A stretch of DNA of 64,000 nucleotides, taken from Sunxiuqinia indica (GTDB taxonomy: Bacteria; Bacteroidota; Bacteroidia; Bacteroidales; Prolixibacteraceae). The notes below the pieces were generated by a model, which worked only from the letters and a program-made list of their open reading frames with translations, ran no database searches and was not told the origin of the DNA. Shown here piece by piece: positions 1 to 8,017 of the stretch. The position numbers were made by a program, and so were the translations under genes. Position 1 is the stretch's first letter, and every line of letters starts with the position of its first letter. The stretch covers positions 1-64,000 of the forward strand of contig NZ_WVEM01000002.1 in NCBI RefSeq assembly GCF_009847015.1, read 5' to 3'.

Positions 1-15
1 TTAGGTGTTTATATG

Positions 16-63
16 CCTTCATCTTTTTTATGGTTTGCTTACCTTGAAGATGAAGGTTTTTTT
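16..63 (+). terminator. Probable rho-independent terminator of a gene left of the window
   Basis: A perfect 10-bp inverted repeat (CCTTCATCTT at 16-25, AAGATGAAGG at 47-56) with a 21-nt loop is followed at once by seven T residues. This is the form of an intrinsic terminator for rightward transcription entering from outside the window. The loop is long, so confidence is moderate. Confidence 0.45.
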
Positions 64-121
64 ATCCAAAATTGGTACTTCTCATTTGCGAAAATTTGAC
101 ACTTTAAAGTTGCTGATTACA

Positions 122-227
122 TTCGGTCAATATTGGAGCAATCCGCTGAAAGATCCTGAAACGAGTTCAGGAAGACGAGTCTTCCATTGGGACATTTAAG
201 TCCCCCGCTTCGCCGACAGGCGAAAAG
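122..227 (+). repeat. Direct repeat A, copy 1
   Basis: A 106-bp segment that recurs at 497-602, exactly 375 bp to the right, with a single visible difference (A at 216 against G at 591). It starts TTCGGTCAATATTGGAGCAA and ends in a GC-rich CGCC-spacer-GGCG stem. Near-identity over the full length implies recent duplication or gene conversion. Confidence 0.9.
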
Positions 228-325
228 GCGATGGCCCGTCAAAGTAGCCCGGGCCGGTGGTGGAGGGAAGAATTTTTGGCGGGTATCCCGGGTAGTGCGC
301 CGGAAAGAAAAAATCCTGACGCGCG

Positions 326-493
326 TGGAAGGATAACTTTGACTTGATTTTTTTTGAATACTTTTTGGTATCAGGACAAAAAAGTATTTGGGGTTTGGGG
401 CAACGCCTCAACACAAGCAAGGAGAACAAGATATTAGATTTTAGATCCAAGAATAAAGAACCAAGAACCAGGACGGTGAAGATAGCAGCAATC
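326..493 (+). repeat. Direct repeat B, copy 1
   Basis: A 168-bp segment matched by 904-1064. The two copies differ by a few substitutions and a 7-bp deletion in copy 2 near its right end (copy 1 repeats the word ACCAAGA there). Copy 1 abuts copy 2 of repeat A (497-602), so B and A form one composite unit at 326-602. Confidence 0.9.
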
Positions 494-496
494 TGT

Positions 497-602
497 TTCG
501 GTCAATATTGGAGCAATCCGCTGAAAGATCCTGAAACGAGTTCAGGAAGACGAGTCTTCCATTGGGACATTTAAGTCCCCCGCTTCGCCGGCAGGCGAAA
601 AG
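497..602 (+). repeat. Direct repeat A, copy 2
   Basis: Second copy of the 106-bp repeat at 122-227, 105 of 106 positions identical. It follows directly after repeat B copy 1. Confidence 0.9.
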
Positions 603-776
603 CCCGGCCTACGAGGGTTTTGAACTGGAAAACAAGGGAGGGAAACAGCGATGGCACTCGCTAAGAAAACCTTGTTTGACGACTGCAAGGAGGAGTTTGG
701 TTTTCGGGAAGTGACTGACCCGTAGTTTTCATCCGTTTATATTTTTTATTTTCAATGGTAACGTATGGAACTCCCG

Positions 777-825
777 ATGAAATTTAATCATGCTTGTTTG
801 TGAAATATCGCAGATTAAATTTCAT
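777..825. repeat. Perfect 13-bp inverted repeat
   Basis: ATGAAATTTAATC at 777-789 and its exact reverse complement at 813-825 flank a 23-nt spacer. The arms are AT-rich and no T-tract follows, so it does not look like a terminator. It could be a cruciform, an operator or a remnant of a mobile element end; the sequence does not decide. Confidence 0.6.
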
Positions 826-866
826 GTTCGTTTCGTTCAAAAGCATCGTCAGCCTTGACTTTTTTT

Positions 867-896
867 CCTGGTTTTTGTGTCAAGACAAAAATCAGG
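867..896. repeat. Stem-loop beside repeat B
   Basis: A 12-bp stem with one G/T wobble position (arms CCTGGTTTTTGT and ACAAAAATCAGG, 6-nt loop) sits just left of repeat B copy 2. It probably belongs to the same repeat element. Confidence 0.5.
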
Positions 897-903
897 TCCC
901 GTC

Positions 904-1064
904 TGGAAAGACAACTTTGACTTGATCTTTTTTGAATACTTTTTGGTATCAGGACAAAAAAGTATTTGGGGTTTGGGGCAACGCCTCAACGCAAGCAAGG
1001 AGAACAAGATATTAGACTTTAGATCCAAGAATAAAGAACCAAGAGGGTGAAGATAGCAGCAATC
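904..1064 (+). repeat. Direct repeat B, copy 2
   Basis: Second copy of the repeat at 326-493, 161 bp long because of a 7-bp deletion. It is not followed by repeat A here, so the A+B unit has been broken at this position. Confidence 0.9.
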
Positions 1065-1282
1065 ATCTGAAGGGGGAGTCAGAACAAATACAAGACACAT
1101 CCTTTATCCATTTTGTCCTGCAAGTCGGTTTATCGATTCCCACATTTTTGTCGATTTTGTCTTTGATATCCTACATTTTCGTGCGATTATAGAAATCGGC
1201 CAGCTCGTTTTCAGCAACTTACTCTTTTTGCATCATTTTTGGTATGCAACGATCGATTGTAAACTGCCAAAAATTGATTGAT

Positions 1283-1534
1283 ATGGAATTGAAACAGACT
1301 TGGGAAAAGGTATTGGAATATGCCACCATGCCTTTACACGGTACATTGTCGCGCAAGCAACGAAAAGGAGTCAAACTACAGATTAATGAAGGCGTGATTT
1401 ATGAGAACGCGACCATTTTTCTGGAAGAGTCTGTGGTTTGGGTGTCGGAATCGACCGACGGAAAAATATGCAACACCTACTACGACTGGAATAAAATAGC
1501 ATCGATAAAAACGATTAGTTCCGACGAAAAGTAA
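1283..1534 (+). CDS. Small conserved-type hypothetical protein
   Basis: Encodes about 83 residues from the ATG at 1283; an upstream in-frame ATG at 1244 would add 13 residues of less likely protein character. I do not recognise a family. After an N-terminal helix-like stretch the sequence reads as alternating short beta strands (VKLQINEGVIYENATIF, then ESVVWVSES), compatible with a small beta-barrel. No signal peptide, membrane segment or cysteine motif is seen. It lies 11 bp ahead of the Rop-like gene at 1546, so the two are probably co-transcribed. Confidence 0.6.
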   Translation: MELKQTWEKVLEYATMPLHGTLSRKQRKGVKLQINEGVIYENATIFLEESVVWVSESTDGKICNTYYDWNKIASIKTISSDEK

Positions 1535-1545
1535 AACCAATGCCT

Positions 1546-1755
1546 ATGAGTCCCGAGGAAATTGCCGAACTGGAAAAGCTGGTCAACAAACTGAAGTTTC
1601 GGGCCAGCCAAAAAGCCAGCGATCTTCACGACTTAATTGAAGATCGTTTGCTAACTGATTTTGAAGAGATCCCGGCTTATGCCGAAGCAACGTATGCTGC
1701 TTGTCATGAATGGAGTGAAAAGCGTAAAGAGTTGCTAAAAGTGAAAAGTGCATAA
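1546..1755 (+). CDS. Rop-like (DUF683/CCE_0567-type) small protein
   Basis: A 69-residue acidic helical protein beginning MSPEEIAELEKLV; an ATG two codons earlier (1540) is also possible. The pattern KLKFRAS...DLHDLIED...EEIPAYAEATYAAC matches what I know of the Rop-like family (Pfam PF05082), a helical-hairpin family usually encoded in nitrogen-fixation clusters and in one case reported to bind metal. The conserved DLHDL(I/A)E core and the IP..A..TY segment are the main support. No nif gene is visible in the window, so a nitrogen-fixation role is only inferred. It forms a pair with the gene at 1283 and ends before a strong bidirectional terminator. Confidence 0.65.
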   Translation: MSPEEIAELEKLVNKLKFRASQKASDLHDLIEDRLLTDFEEIPAYAEATYAACHEWSEKRKELLKVKSA

Positions 1756-1774
1756 TTGAACTTTTCGATCATCA

Positions 1775-1806
1775 AAACCCGGGATCGCCATCCCGGGTTT
1801 TATTTT
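1775..1806. terminator. Bidirectional terminator between the Rop-like gene and gltX
   Basis: A perfect 11-bp stem (AAACCCGGGAT, loop CGCC, ATCCCGGGTTT) is followed by TATTTT on the plus strand and preceded by AAAA, so it can serve both converging transcripts. Confidence 0.85.
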
Positions 1807-1831
1807 CTTCCCGACATTCAAACAGCCGATT

Positions 1832-3355
1832 TCAGAGCGTTTCAATAGCTCGCTCAATTCGCTGAATGGTTTCGTTTTGTCCAATAATTTCGCAAATATC
1901 AAACAGGTCGGCTCCGGCACTGGTGCCTACTAAAGCCAATCGAACAGGCACCATCACCATACCAAATCCCCAGCCTTTATCGTTCATAAAGTTAGAGAAC
2001 TCCTCTTTAATTGAAGCGGCTTCCCATACTTCAACGCCTTTAAAAAGCTGAATAATTTCCTGCAACTTCTCGGGCGTGTCGGCCTTCCATTTTTTCTTCA
2101 CCGTTTTCTCGTCATAGCTTTCCGGAGCTACAAAAAAGTAGTTTCCCTGCTCCCACAAGTCGGCAACAAATTCACAACGCTCCTTTACCAGGCCAACCAC
2201 TTTTAAAATAGTTTCATCCGGCACGTCAACGCCTTTTTCTTTCAATATCGGTTTGAATGCTTCAGCCAATTGCGTATCCTCTTTTTGCTGAAAATAATGG
2301 CGGTTGAACCATTTGGCTTTCTCCGGATCAAAACGAGCACCGGCTTTCACCACCCGCTCCAGGCTAAAATCCTGAATCAATTCGTCCATGCTGAAAAACT
2401 CCTGCTCCGTTCCGGCATTCCAACCCAGTAAGGCCAGCAAATTCACAAAGGCCTCAGGGAAATAGCCATCCTCGCGGTACCCACGTGCAACATCACCCGA
2501 CTTCGGATCGGTCCATTGCAAAGGAAATACCGGGAACCCCATTTTGTCGCCATCGCGCTTGCTCAATTTCCCTTTTCCGGTAGGTTTCAGAATTAATGGC
2601 AAGTGTGCAAACTGAGGACGATTCTCATCCCAGCCAAATGCTTCGTACAGCAGAATATGTAAGGGCATCGAAGGCAACCACTCTTCACCACGAATCACAT
2701 GACTAATCTGCATCAAATGGTCGTCGACTACGTTCGCCAAATGATAAGTCGGCATGCCATCGGCTTTAAACAGCACTTTATCGTCCAGCTGGTTGGTATT
2801 GAATTTAACCTCACCACGAATCAGGTCTTTTTCAACAACATCTGTATTTTCGGGCATTTTAAACCGAATGATGTATGGTTCTCCCGAAGCAATCTGCTGC
2901 TGCACTTTTTCGGCTGATAGCGTCAGGGAATTGTTCAGCTGGCCGCGTGTATGCAAGTCGTACGAAAAAACCTCCTTTTTAGCCTCGGCTGCTGTCCGCA
3001 GTTGGTTCAACTCTTCCGGCGTATCAAAGGCATAATAAGCATGTCCGCTTTCTACCAATTGTTCTGCATATTGGCGGTACATGGCTTTTCGCTCGCTCTG
3101 GCGATAGGGGCCAAACTCGCCTCCAATTCCCGGGCCTTCCACCGGATTTAACCCACACCATTGCAGGGCTTCTAAAATATAATCTTCGGCGCCCGGCACA
3201 TAGCGGGTTTGATCGGTATCTTCAATCCGCAGCAAAAAATCGCCACCATGCTTTTTCGCAAATAAGTAATTAAATAAAGCTGTTCGGACACCTCCCATAT
3301 GAAGAGGACCGGTTGGACTTGGGGCAAAGCGCACCCTTACTTTTTTGGCATTCAT
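1832..3355 (-). CDS. gltX: Glutamyl-tRNA synthetase
   Basis: Charges tRNA-Glu with glutamate in the cytoplasm. The 507-residue protein has the class I synthetase signature PSPTGPLHMGG near residues 12-22 (HIGH-type motif) and KLSKRDGDK around residue 265 (KMSKS-type motif), followed by the all-helical anticodon-binding C-terminal half. Length is normal for a bacterial GltX. It is transcribed leftward from a likely promoter at 3427-3434 and faces the small genes at 1283-1755 across a shared terminator. Whether it is discriminating (Glu only) cannot be read directly. Confidence 0.97.
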   Translation of the reverse strand: MNAKKVRVRFAPSPTGPLHMGGVRTALFNYLFAKKHGGDFLLRIEDTDQTRYVPGAEDYILEALQWCGLNPVEGPGIGGEFGPYRQSERKAMYRQYAEQLVESGHAYYAFDTPEELNQLRTAAEAKKEVFSYDLHTRGQLNNSLTLSAEKVQQQIASGEPYIIRFKMPENTDVVEKDLIRGEVKFNTNQLDDKVLFKADGMPTYHLANVVDDHLMQISHVIRGEEWLPSMPLHILLYEAFGWDENRPQFAHLPLILKPTGKGKLSKRDGDKMGFPVFPLQWTDPKSGDVARGYREDGYFPEAFVNLLALLGWNAGTEQEFFSMDELIQDFSLERVVKAGARFDPEKAKWFNRHYFQQKEDTQLAEAFKPILKEKGVDVPDETILKVVGLVKERCEFVADLWEQGNYFFVAPESYDEKTVKKKWKADTPEKLQEIIQLFKGVEVWEAASIKEEFSNFMNDKGWGFGMVMVPVRLALVGTSAGADLFDICEIIGQNETIQRIERAIETL

Positions 3356-3426
3356 TCGTTTATTATTTCAATGTTGTCAAGCAATATTCCGATTGCTTCG
3401 AATATTCAGTTCAAAAAAAATCACTG

Positions 3427-3434
3427 CAAAGATA
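3427..3434 (-). promoter_or_regulatory. Probable -7 element for gltX
   Basis: Read on the minus strand this is TATCTTTG, a perfect match to the Bacteroidota TAnnTTTG box, giving a leader of about 65-70 nt before the gltX ATG. A clear TTTG box at -33 is not visible. Confidence 0.5.
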
Positions 3435-3620
3435 GAGAAATTTACACCCGGCGAAAATCAAGCGACCACCTGAAATTTAAGGGCCATCGGGAACCACTCA
3501 ATTCGGCTGGTTGTGGTCAGGCTAATTTCAAGTCAATAAAAATAGCCGCGTTTATGTAATGAAAACGGCCTTTGGACAACCTATTGCTTGAATAAAAATC
3601 ACATGGACTGTAAAAAAACA

Positions 3621-3650
3621 TTTGCTGTAAAAAACAGAACTGTATCTTTG
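3621..3650 (+). promoter_or_regulatory. Bacteroidota-type promoter of the S46 peptidase gene
   Basis: TTTG at 3621-3624 is followed after 18 bp by TATCTTTG at 3643-3650, matching the known TTTG/TAnnTTTG promoter of this phylum. The ATG follows 46 bp later. The rest of the 3356-3696 gap shows no gene. Confidence 0.65.
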
Positions 3651-3696
3651 TGACCTTCTATTTGTGGACTTAAAATTTTGAATTAACTGATATCGA

Positions 3697-5847
3697 ATGA
3701 AGAGGATTAATGTTGTACTTCTTGGCCTTTGCCTGCTCTTTCAGCATGCAGCAATAGCCGACGAAGGAATGTGGTTGCCATCGCTTATTCAGAAACTGAA
3801 CATTGGCGAGATGCAAAAGATGGGATTGGAATTAAGTGCTGAAGATATTTATTCAATCAATCAATCAAGTTTAAAAGATGCCGTTGTTGCCTTGGATCGT
3901 GGTTCCTGCACCGGAGAGATTATCTCTGCTGAGGGGCTCTTGCTAACCAATCATCATTGCGGATTTGGAGAAATACAGGAGCACAGCTCGGTTGAACACG
4001 ATTACCTGCGCGATGGCTTTTGGGCGAAAACAAAGGAAGAAGAGCTGCCCAACCCCGGTAAAACAGCTTCTTTTTTAGTTCGGGTTGAAGATGTAACTGA
4101 TTCGGTTCTTGTGGATGTAACCGACGATATGAACTTTGATGAGCGCAATGCACAAATCCAGAAGAATTCGTTCACCATCCAGAAAGATGCCATTGAAGAC
4201 ACCCACTATGATGCAAAAGTTCAGGCGCTGTTTAAAGGAAACCGATACTATTTATTTGTTTACGAAACTTTTCGCGACGTCCGCCTGGTCGGAGCTCCAC
4301 CAAAATCGATCGGCAAGTTTGGTGGCGACACCGACAACTGGATGTGGCCTCGCCATACGGGCGACTTCAGTATGTTTAGAGTATACTGCGGACCAGATGG
4401 AAAGCCGGCCAGCTATTCGGAAGACAATATTCCCTATCAACCCAAAAAACACCTGAAGATTTCATTGAAAGGATATGAAGAAGGCGATTTCGCCATGGTG
4501 ATGGGCTATCCGGGAAGCACCAATCGTTACAAATCTTCATTTGGTGTTCAATACACCATGGAGGGAACCAACCAGGCTCGTATTGATGCCCGTGGCGAAA
4601 AGCTGGAGATTTTGAATGGTTACATGAACACCAGTCAGAAAGCAACTATTCAATATGCATCAAAATATGCCCGCAGCTCGAACTACTATAAGTACAGCAT
4701 TGGGCAAAACAAAGGCTTGAAAGCCTTAGATGTTATTGAGAATAAACAGGCGATTGAAAAAGAATTCACAAACTGGGTAAATGCCAACGACGAACGCCAG
4801 GCTAAATATGGCAAAGCCCTGGATTTGATTGAAGAAAGCTACAAAGATACACGAGACGAAAAAGCCTATGAATACCTGGTGGAAACCATGGTTCGAGGTC
4901 CGGAGATCTTTTTCTTCAGCTATGGAGCCAAAGGGCTTTTCCAAGCCCTTAAGAGCGACAAAACAGACCGGATCGAAGCAAGCGTGCAGCAAATCCGCTC
5001 GGAGCTCGATGAGTTTTACAAGGATTATGATGCCAAAACCGATGAGAGAATTACTGCTGAGTTACTGAAGGTATACGATAACAATGTGATTCCGGCATAC
5101 CGGCCTCCGTTCCTCGATAAAATTCATTCGAAATATAAAGGCGATTATCAGGAATTTGCTTCTGATATGTTTGACAAAACCATTTTTGCCGACCGAAGCG
5201 AGCTGGAAGAGTTTCTGGACAACCCGAAGCTCAAAACATTAAAAAAGGACGACGCTTTTCAGGCTTCGTTGGAAGTGTTTGACATCATGTCCATCATCGG
5301 GGCGAAGATGAACATGACCGCAGATGGCCTGTTGACCGGAAGACGCTTGTTTGTTGCCGGATTGATGGAGATGTACAAGGACAAAAAGTTTTACCCGGAT
5401 GCCAATTCAACCATGCGTTTAAGCTATGGAACCGTTGGCGATTATGTGCCTCGCGACGGAGTTCAATACAGTTACTACACCACTTTGAAGGGGTATATTG
5501 AAAAGGAAATCCCGGGTGATAATGAATTCGATGTTCCAGAGAAACTGAAAGAGCTATACTATGCCGGGGATTATGGACGCTATGCCGATGAGGATGGGAC
5601 ACTGCATACCTGCTTTATCACGAACAACGATATCACCGGAGGCAACTCAGGAAGCCCGGTGATGAATGCCCGCGGAGAGCTGATTGGTGTCGCCTTTGAT
5701 GGAAACTGGGAGGCCATGAGCGGCGATCTGGCTTTTGAGCCGGAGCTCCAGAAATGTATTAATGTTGACATTCGCTTTGTGCTTTGGACAATCGACAAGT
5801 TTGCCGGTGCCACCAACCTGATCGAAGAAATGACCATCATTCAATAA
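3697..5847 (+). CDS. S46 family dipeptidyl-peptidase, DPP7-like
   Basis: A secreted serine exopeptidase that removes dipeptides from the N-terminus of oligopeptides in the periplasm, feeding amino-acid fermenting or proteolytic metabolism. The 716-residue protein has a signal peptide (cleavage likely after ...AIADE, about residue 22). The catalytic triad is visible: His 86 or 87 in TNHHCG, Asp 223 in RHTGDFS, and Ser 651 in TGGNSGSP. In the family the residue 18 positions after the serine sets specificity: Arg gives acidic P1 preference (DPP11), Gly gives hydrophobic P1 (DPP7). Here FDGNWE puts Gly 669 there, so a DPP7 type is inferred. Transcribed alone, with its own promoter and terminator. 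Confidence 0.93.
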   Translation: MKRINVVLLGLCLLFQHAAIADEGMWLPSLIQKLNIGEMQKMGLELSAEDIYSINQSSLKDAVVALDRGSCTGEIISAEGLLLTNHHCGFGEIQEHSSVEHDYLRDGFWAKTKEEELPNPGKTASFLVRVEDVTDSVLVDVTDDMNFDERNAQIQKNSFTIQKDAIEDTHYDAKVQALFKGNRYYLFVYETFRDVRLVGAPPKSIGKFGGDTDNWMWPRHTGDFSMFRVYCGPDGKPASYSEDNIPYQPKKHLKISLKGYEEGDFAMVMGYPGSTNRYKSSFGVQYTMEGTNQARIDARGEKLEILNGYMNTSQKATIQYASKYARSSNYYKYSIGQNKGLKALDVIENKQAIEKEFTNWVNANDERQAKYGKALDLIEESYKDTRDEKAYEYLVETMVRGPEIFFFSYGAKGLFQALKSDKTDRIEASVQQIRSELDEFYKDYDAKTDERITAELLKVYDNNVIPAYRPPFLDKIHSKYKGDYQEFASDMFDKTIFADRSELEEFLDNPKLKTLKKDDAFQASLEVFDIMSIIGAKMNMTADGLLTGRRLFVAGLMEMYKDKKFYPDANSTMRLSYGTVGDYVPRDGVQYSYYTTLKGYIEKEIPGDNEFDVPEKLKELYYAGDYGRYADEDGTLHTCFITNNDITGGNSGSPVMNARGELIGVAFDGNWEAMSGDLAFEPELQKCINVDIRFVLWTIDKFAGATNLIEEMTIIQ

Positions 5848-5870
5848 AAAGTTTAATACCATATCAATTG

Positions 5871-5904
5871 AGGGTGACCGGAAAGTAGGGTCACCCTTTT
5901 CTAT
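5871..5904 (+). terminator. Terminator after the S46 peptidase gene
   Basis: A 9-bp perfect stem (AGGGTGACC at 5871-5879, GGTCACCCT at 5889-5897) with a 9-nt loop runs into TTTTCTATTT. Confidence 0.8.
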
Positions 5905-5907
5905 TTG

Positions 5908-5915
5908 TATATTTG
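5908..5915 (+). promoter_or_regulatory. Probable -7 element of rnhA
   Basis: TATATTTG matches TAnnTTTG and lies 17 bp before the rnhA ATG, directly after the upstream terminator. No good -33 box is seen. Confidence 0.45.
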
Positions 5916-5932
5916 CCCCAAATAATTGAATC

Positions 5933-6403
5933 ATGACAAACTCACCACGCGTTACAATATACACTGATGGTGCGGCCAGAGGTAACCCCGGGCCGGGCGG
6001 TTACGGAGTAGTGATGCTGGCCGGACAGCATCGCAAAGAAATTTCGGAAGGCTTTGAATTGACAACCAACAACCGGATGGAGCTACTAGCCGTAATTGTA
6101 GCGCTGGAAGCTTTAAAATTTTCCAATTGCCAGGTGACCATTTACTCCGACTCCAAATATGTGGTGGATGCAGTCGAGAAAAAGTGGCTGTGGAGCTGGG
6201 TGAAAAAGCGTTTCAAGGGCAAGAAGAATGTCGATTTGTGGACTCGCTTCCTGAAAGTTTATCAGCTACACCAAGTCAGCTTTAAGTGGGTAAAGGGACA
6301 TGCCAATATCCCAGAAAACGAGCGGTGCGATGAACTTGCCGTTGAAGCCTCGTTTGAGCCAAACCTGAAAAAAGATGTCGGGTATTTGCAAAGTCAAGCT
6401 TAA
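5933..6403 (+). CDS. rnhA: Ribonuclease HI
   Basis: Degrades the RNA strand of RNA-DNA hybrids, for example Okazaki primers and R-loops. The 156-residue protein shows the whole catalytic set: Asp 12 in YTDGAARGNPGPGG, Glu 50 in NNRMELLA, Asp 73 in YSDSKYV, His 123 in VKGHA and Asp 133 in NERCDELA. The basic handle region (KKWLWSWVKKRFKGKK, residues 83-98) is present as in E. coli RNase HI. Length is standard. It precedes waaA by 57 bp and may share its transcript. Confidence 0.97.
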   Translation: MTNSPRVTIYTDGAARGNPGPGGYGVVMLAGQHRKEISEGFELTTNNRMELLAVIVALEALKFSNCQVTIYSDSKYVVDAVEKKWLWSWVKKRFKGKKNVDLWTRFLKVYQLHQVSFKWVKGHANIPENERCDELAVEASFEPNLKKDVGYLQSQA

Positions 6404-6460
6404 GCAATTCAAAACATAAACATTTCACTACTTTTGCTACCGAATTAAGTCAGCCAAACT

Positions 6461-7699
6461 ATGGATTTTCTGTATCATCTTGGTATACGTTTTTATTTAC
6501 TGGCCGTGAGGGTTTCAGCCTTGTTCAACGAAAAAGCCCGCTTGCTCCTTGACGGTCAAAAAGCGACTTTCCCATACCTAAACGAAAGGCTCGATCACAG
6601 CAAACCCATCATCTGGGTTCACTGTGCTTCGCTGGGTGAATTTGAACAGGGGCGGCCATTAATTGAGCAAATCAAAAAACAGCAGCCCAACTACCAGGTA
6701 TTACTGAGCTTTTTTTCGCCCAGCGGATACGAAATAAGAAAGAATTATGAACAGGCTGACTACATCTGCTACCTCCCGATAGACACACCTAAAAATGCCC
6801 GCAGGTTCATTCAGATGGTGAAGCCCGAAAAGGTATTCTTTATTAAATATGAGTTTTGGTACAACTACATTCGGCTTCTCTCCCAACACCATATTCCACT
6901 TTATTTGGTTTCGGCCATTTTTCGCAAAGAACAGCTTTTTTTTAAAGATGGTATCGGGGCGAAGTGGTATCGGAAAACACTGAAAAAGATCAGTCATTTC
7001 TTTGTGCAAACCGAGGCCTCCGCAAAACTGCTTGCCGGTGTTGGGATAAAAAATTACACAATTACCGGAGATACCCGATTCGACCGGGTTGCAGAAATCG
7101 CGTCGAACAGCAAAACGCTTCCACTAATCGAGAAATTCAAAAACCAACAGAAACTAATTGTTGCCGGGAGCAGCTGGGCGCCCGACGAAGAACTCTTGAT
7201 CGAATTCCTCAAACAAGACCACGATACAAAAATTATTTTTGCCCCCCACGAAGTCAGAGAAAGTAACATCAAAAGACTATTGGAGCTGTGCCCTGAAGAT
7301 GCTATCCGATACACGCAGGCCGGAGAACAGGATATGGGCAAAGTGCGCATTCTGATAATTGATACCATTGGAATCCTGTCCAGCATTTATCGTTATGCTG
7401 ATATTGCCTACATTGGCGGAGGGTTTGGAGTAGGCATTCACAATACGCTAGAGGCCGCCATTTACAACATTCCGGTAATTTTTGGACCCAATTACCTGAA
7501 ATTTCAGGAAGCCGTCAATCTGAAAAAGGTTGGAGCAGCGTTCCCAATAAAAGAATCGGGCGAGCTAACCCAGCTTTTAAATCAACTGCTAAAAGATGAA
7601 AAATTGCGTCAGGAAATTGCAAAAAAGTGCCAGGTGTTTATGAATAAAAACCTGGGAGCGACACAAGTGGTTCTGGAAAAAGTTTTCAACATATATTAA
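6461..7699 (+). CDS. waaA: 3-deoxy-D-manno-octulosonic acid (Kdo) transferase
   Basis: Adds Kdo from CMP-Kdo to lipid A precursor on the inner face of the cytoplasmic membrane, the first step of lipopolysaccharide core assembly. The 412-residue GT30 enzyme has an N-terminal membrane-associated helix, the WVHCASLGEFEQGRP motif with the catalytic Glu at residue 60, ITGDTRFDRV near residue 205 and the nucleotide-binding region GGGFGVGIHNTLEAA in the C-terminal Rossmann half. It indicates a Gram-negative envelope with Kdo-containing LPS. Located 57 bp after rnhA. Confidence 0.95.
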   Translation: MDFLYHLGIRFYLLAVRVSALFNEKARLLLDGQKATFPYLNERLDHSKPIIWVHCASLGEFEQGRPLIEQIKKQQPNYQVLLSFFSPSGYEIRKNYEQADYICYLPIDTPKNARRFIQMVKPEKVFFIKYEFWYNYIRLLSQHHIPLYLVSAIFRKEQLFFKDGIGAKWYRKTLKKISHFFVQTEASAKLLAGVGIKNYTITGDTRFDRVAEIASNSKTLPLIEKFKNQQKLIVAGSSWAPDEELLIEFLKQDHDTKIIFAPHEVRESNIKRLLELCPEDAIRYTQAGEQDMGKVRILIIDTIGILSSIYRYADIAYIGGGFGVGIHNTLEAAIYNIPVIFGPNYLKFQEAVNLKKVGAAFPIKESGELTQLLNQLLKDEKLRQEIAKKCQVFMNKNLGATQVVLEKVFNIY

Positions 7700-8017
7700 T
7701 TTTTGAAACCATTTTCAAGTCAAATCGTACCATGTTGTTTTGAATGCCAATCGTTTACATTTGGATAACTTTTAGCTCCCCTTTTTACATTCGTCTTCCG
7801 TTTTGGTAAACTTTTCTTAATTATCAAAAACATTAAATATTGATTTTCAAACAACTAACACATTTTGGTTGATAACTTTAAAGCCCGATCAAATAAATAG
7901 TATTCCATTTTCTTCATTTCAATGTTATATTGCATGGAGCAAAAACAGCGTAAAGGGATTTAACTTGTAATCAAGTTTACAATCAGTTAACAAAAACAGT
8001 ATTTTAATTTTTGGTGT
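7700..8017. other. Intergenic region upstream of the ribonucleotide reductase gene
   Basis: 318 bp, very AT-rich, without a plausible gene. It must contain the nrdJ promoter, but I see no clean TTTG/TAnnTTTG pair, no B12-box riboswitch pattern and no clear NrdR-type palindrome. Confidence 0.6.

Larger units (their letters stand above)
1..1282. other. Gene-free repeat region
   Basis: No convincing coding sequence lies here. The short open frames at 5-199, 344-574 and 849-1100 run through the repeats described separately and have no recognisable protein character. The region holds two direct-repeat families (copies at 122-227/497-602 and 326-493/904-1064), a perfect 13-bp inverted repeat at 777-825 and a smaller stem at 867-896. 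The fragments between the repeats look like pieces of the same kind of intergenic repeat DNA that is scattered through Bacteroidota genomes (inference). Confidence 0.7.

Noticed and set aside
1-1100. CRISPR array suggested by the repeated segments
   Set aside because: Repeats are 106 and 168 bp, occur twice each and have no regular spacers or cas genes.
7700-8017. Possible cobalamin riboswitch before nrdJ
   Set aside because: No B12-box or conserved stems could be found by eye.
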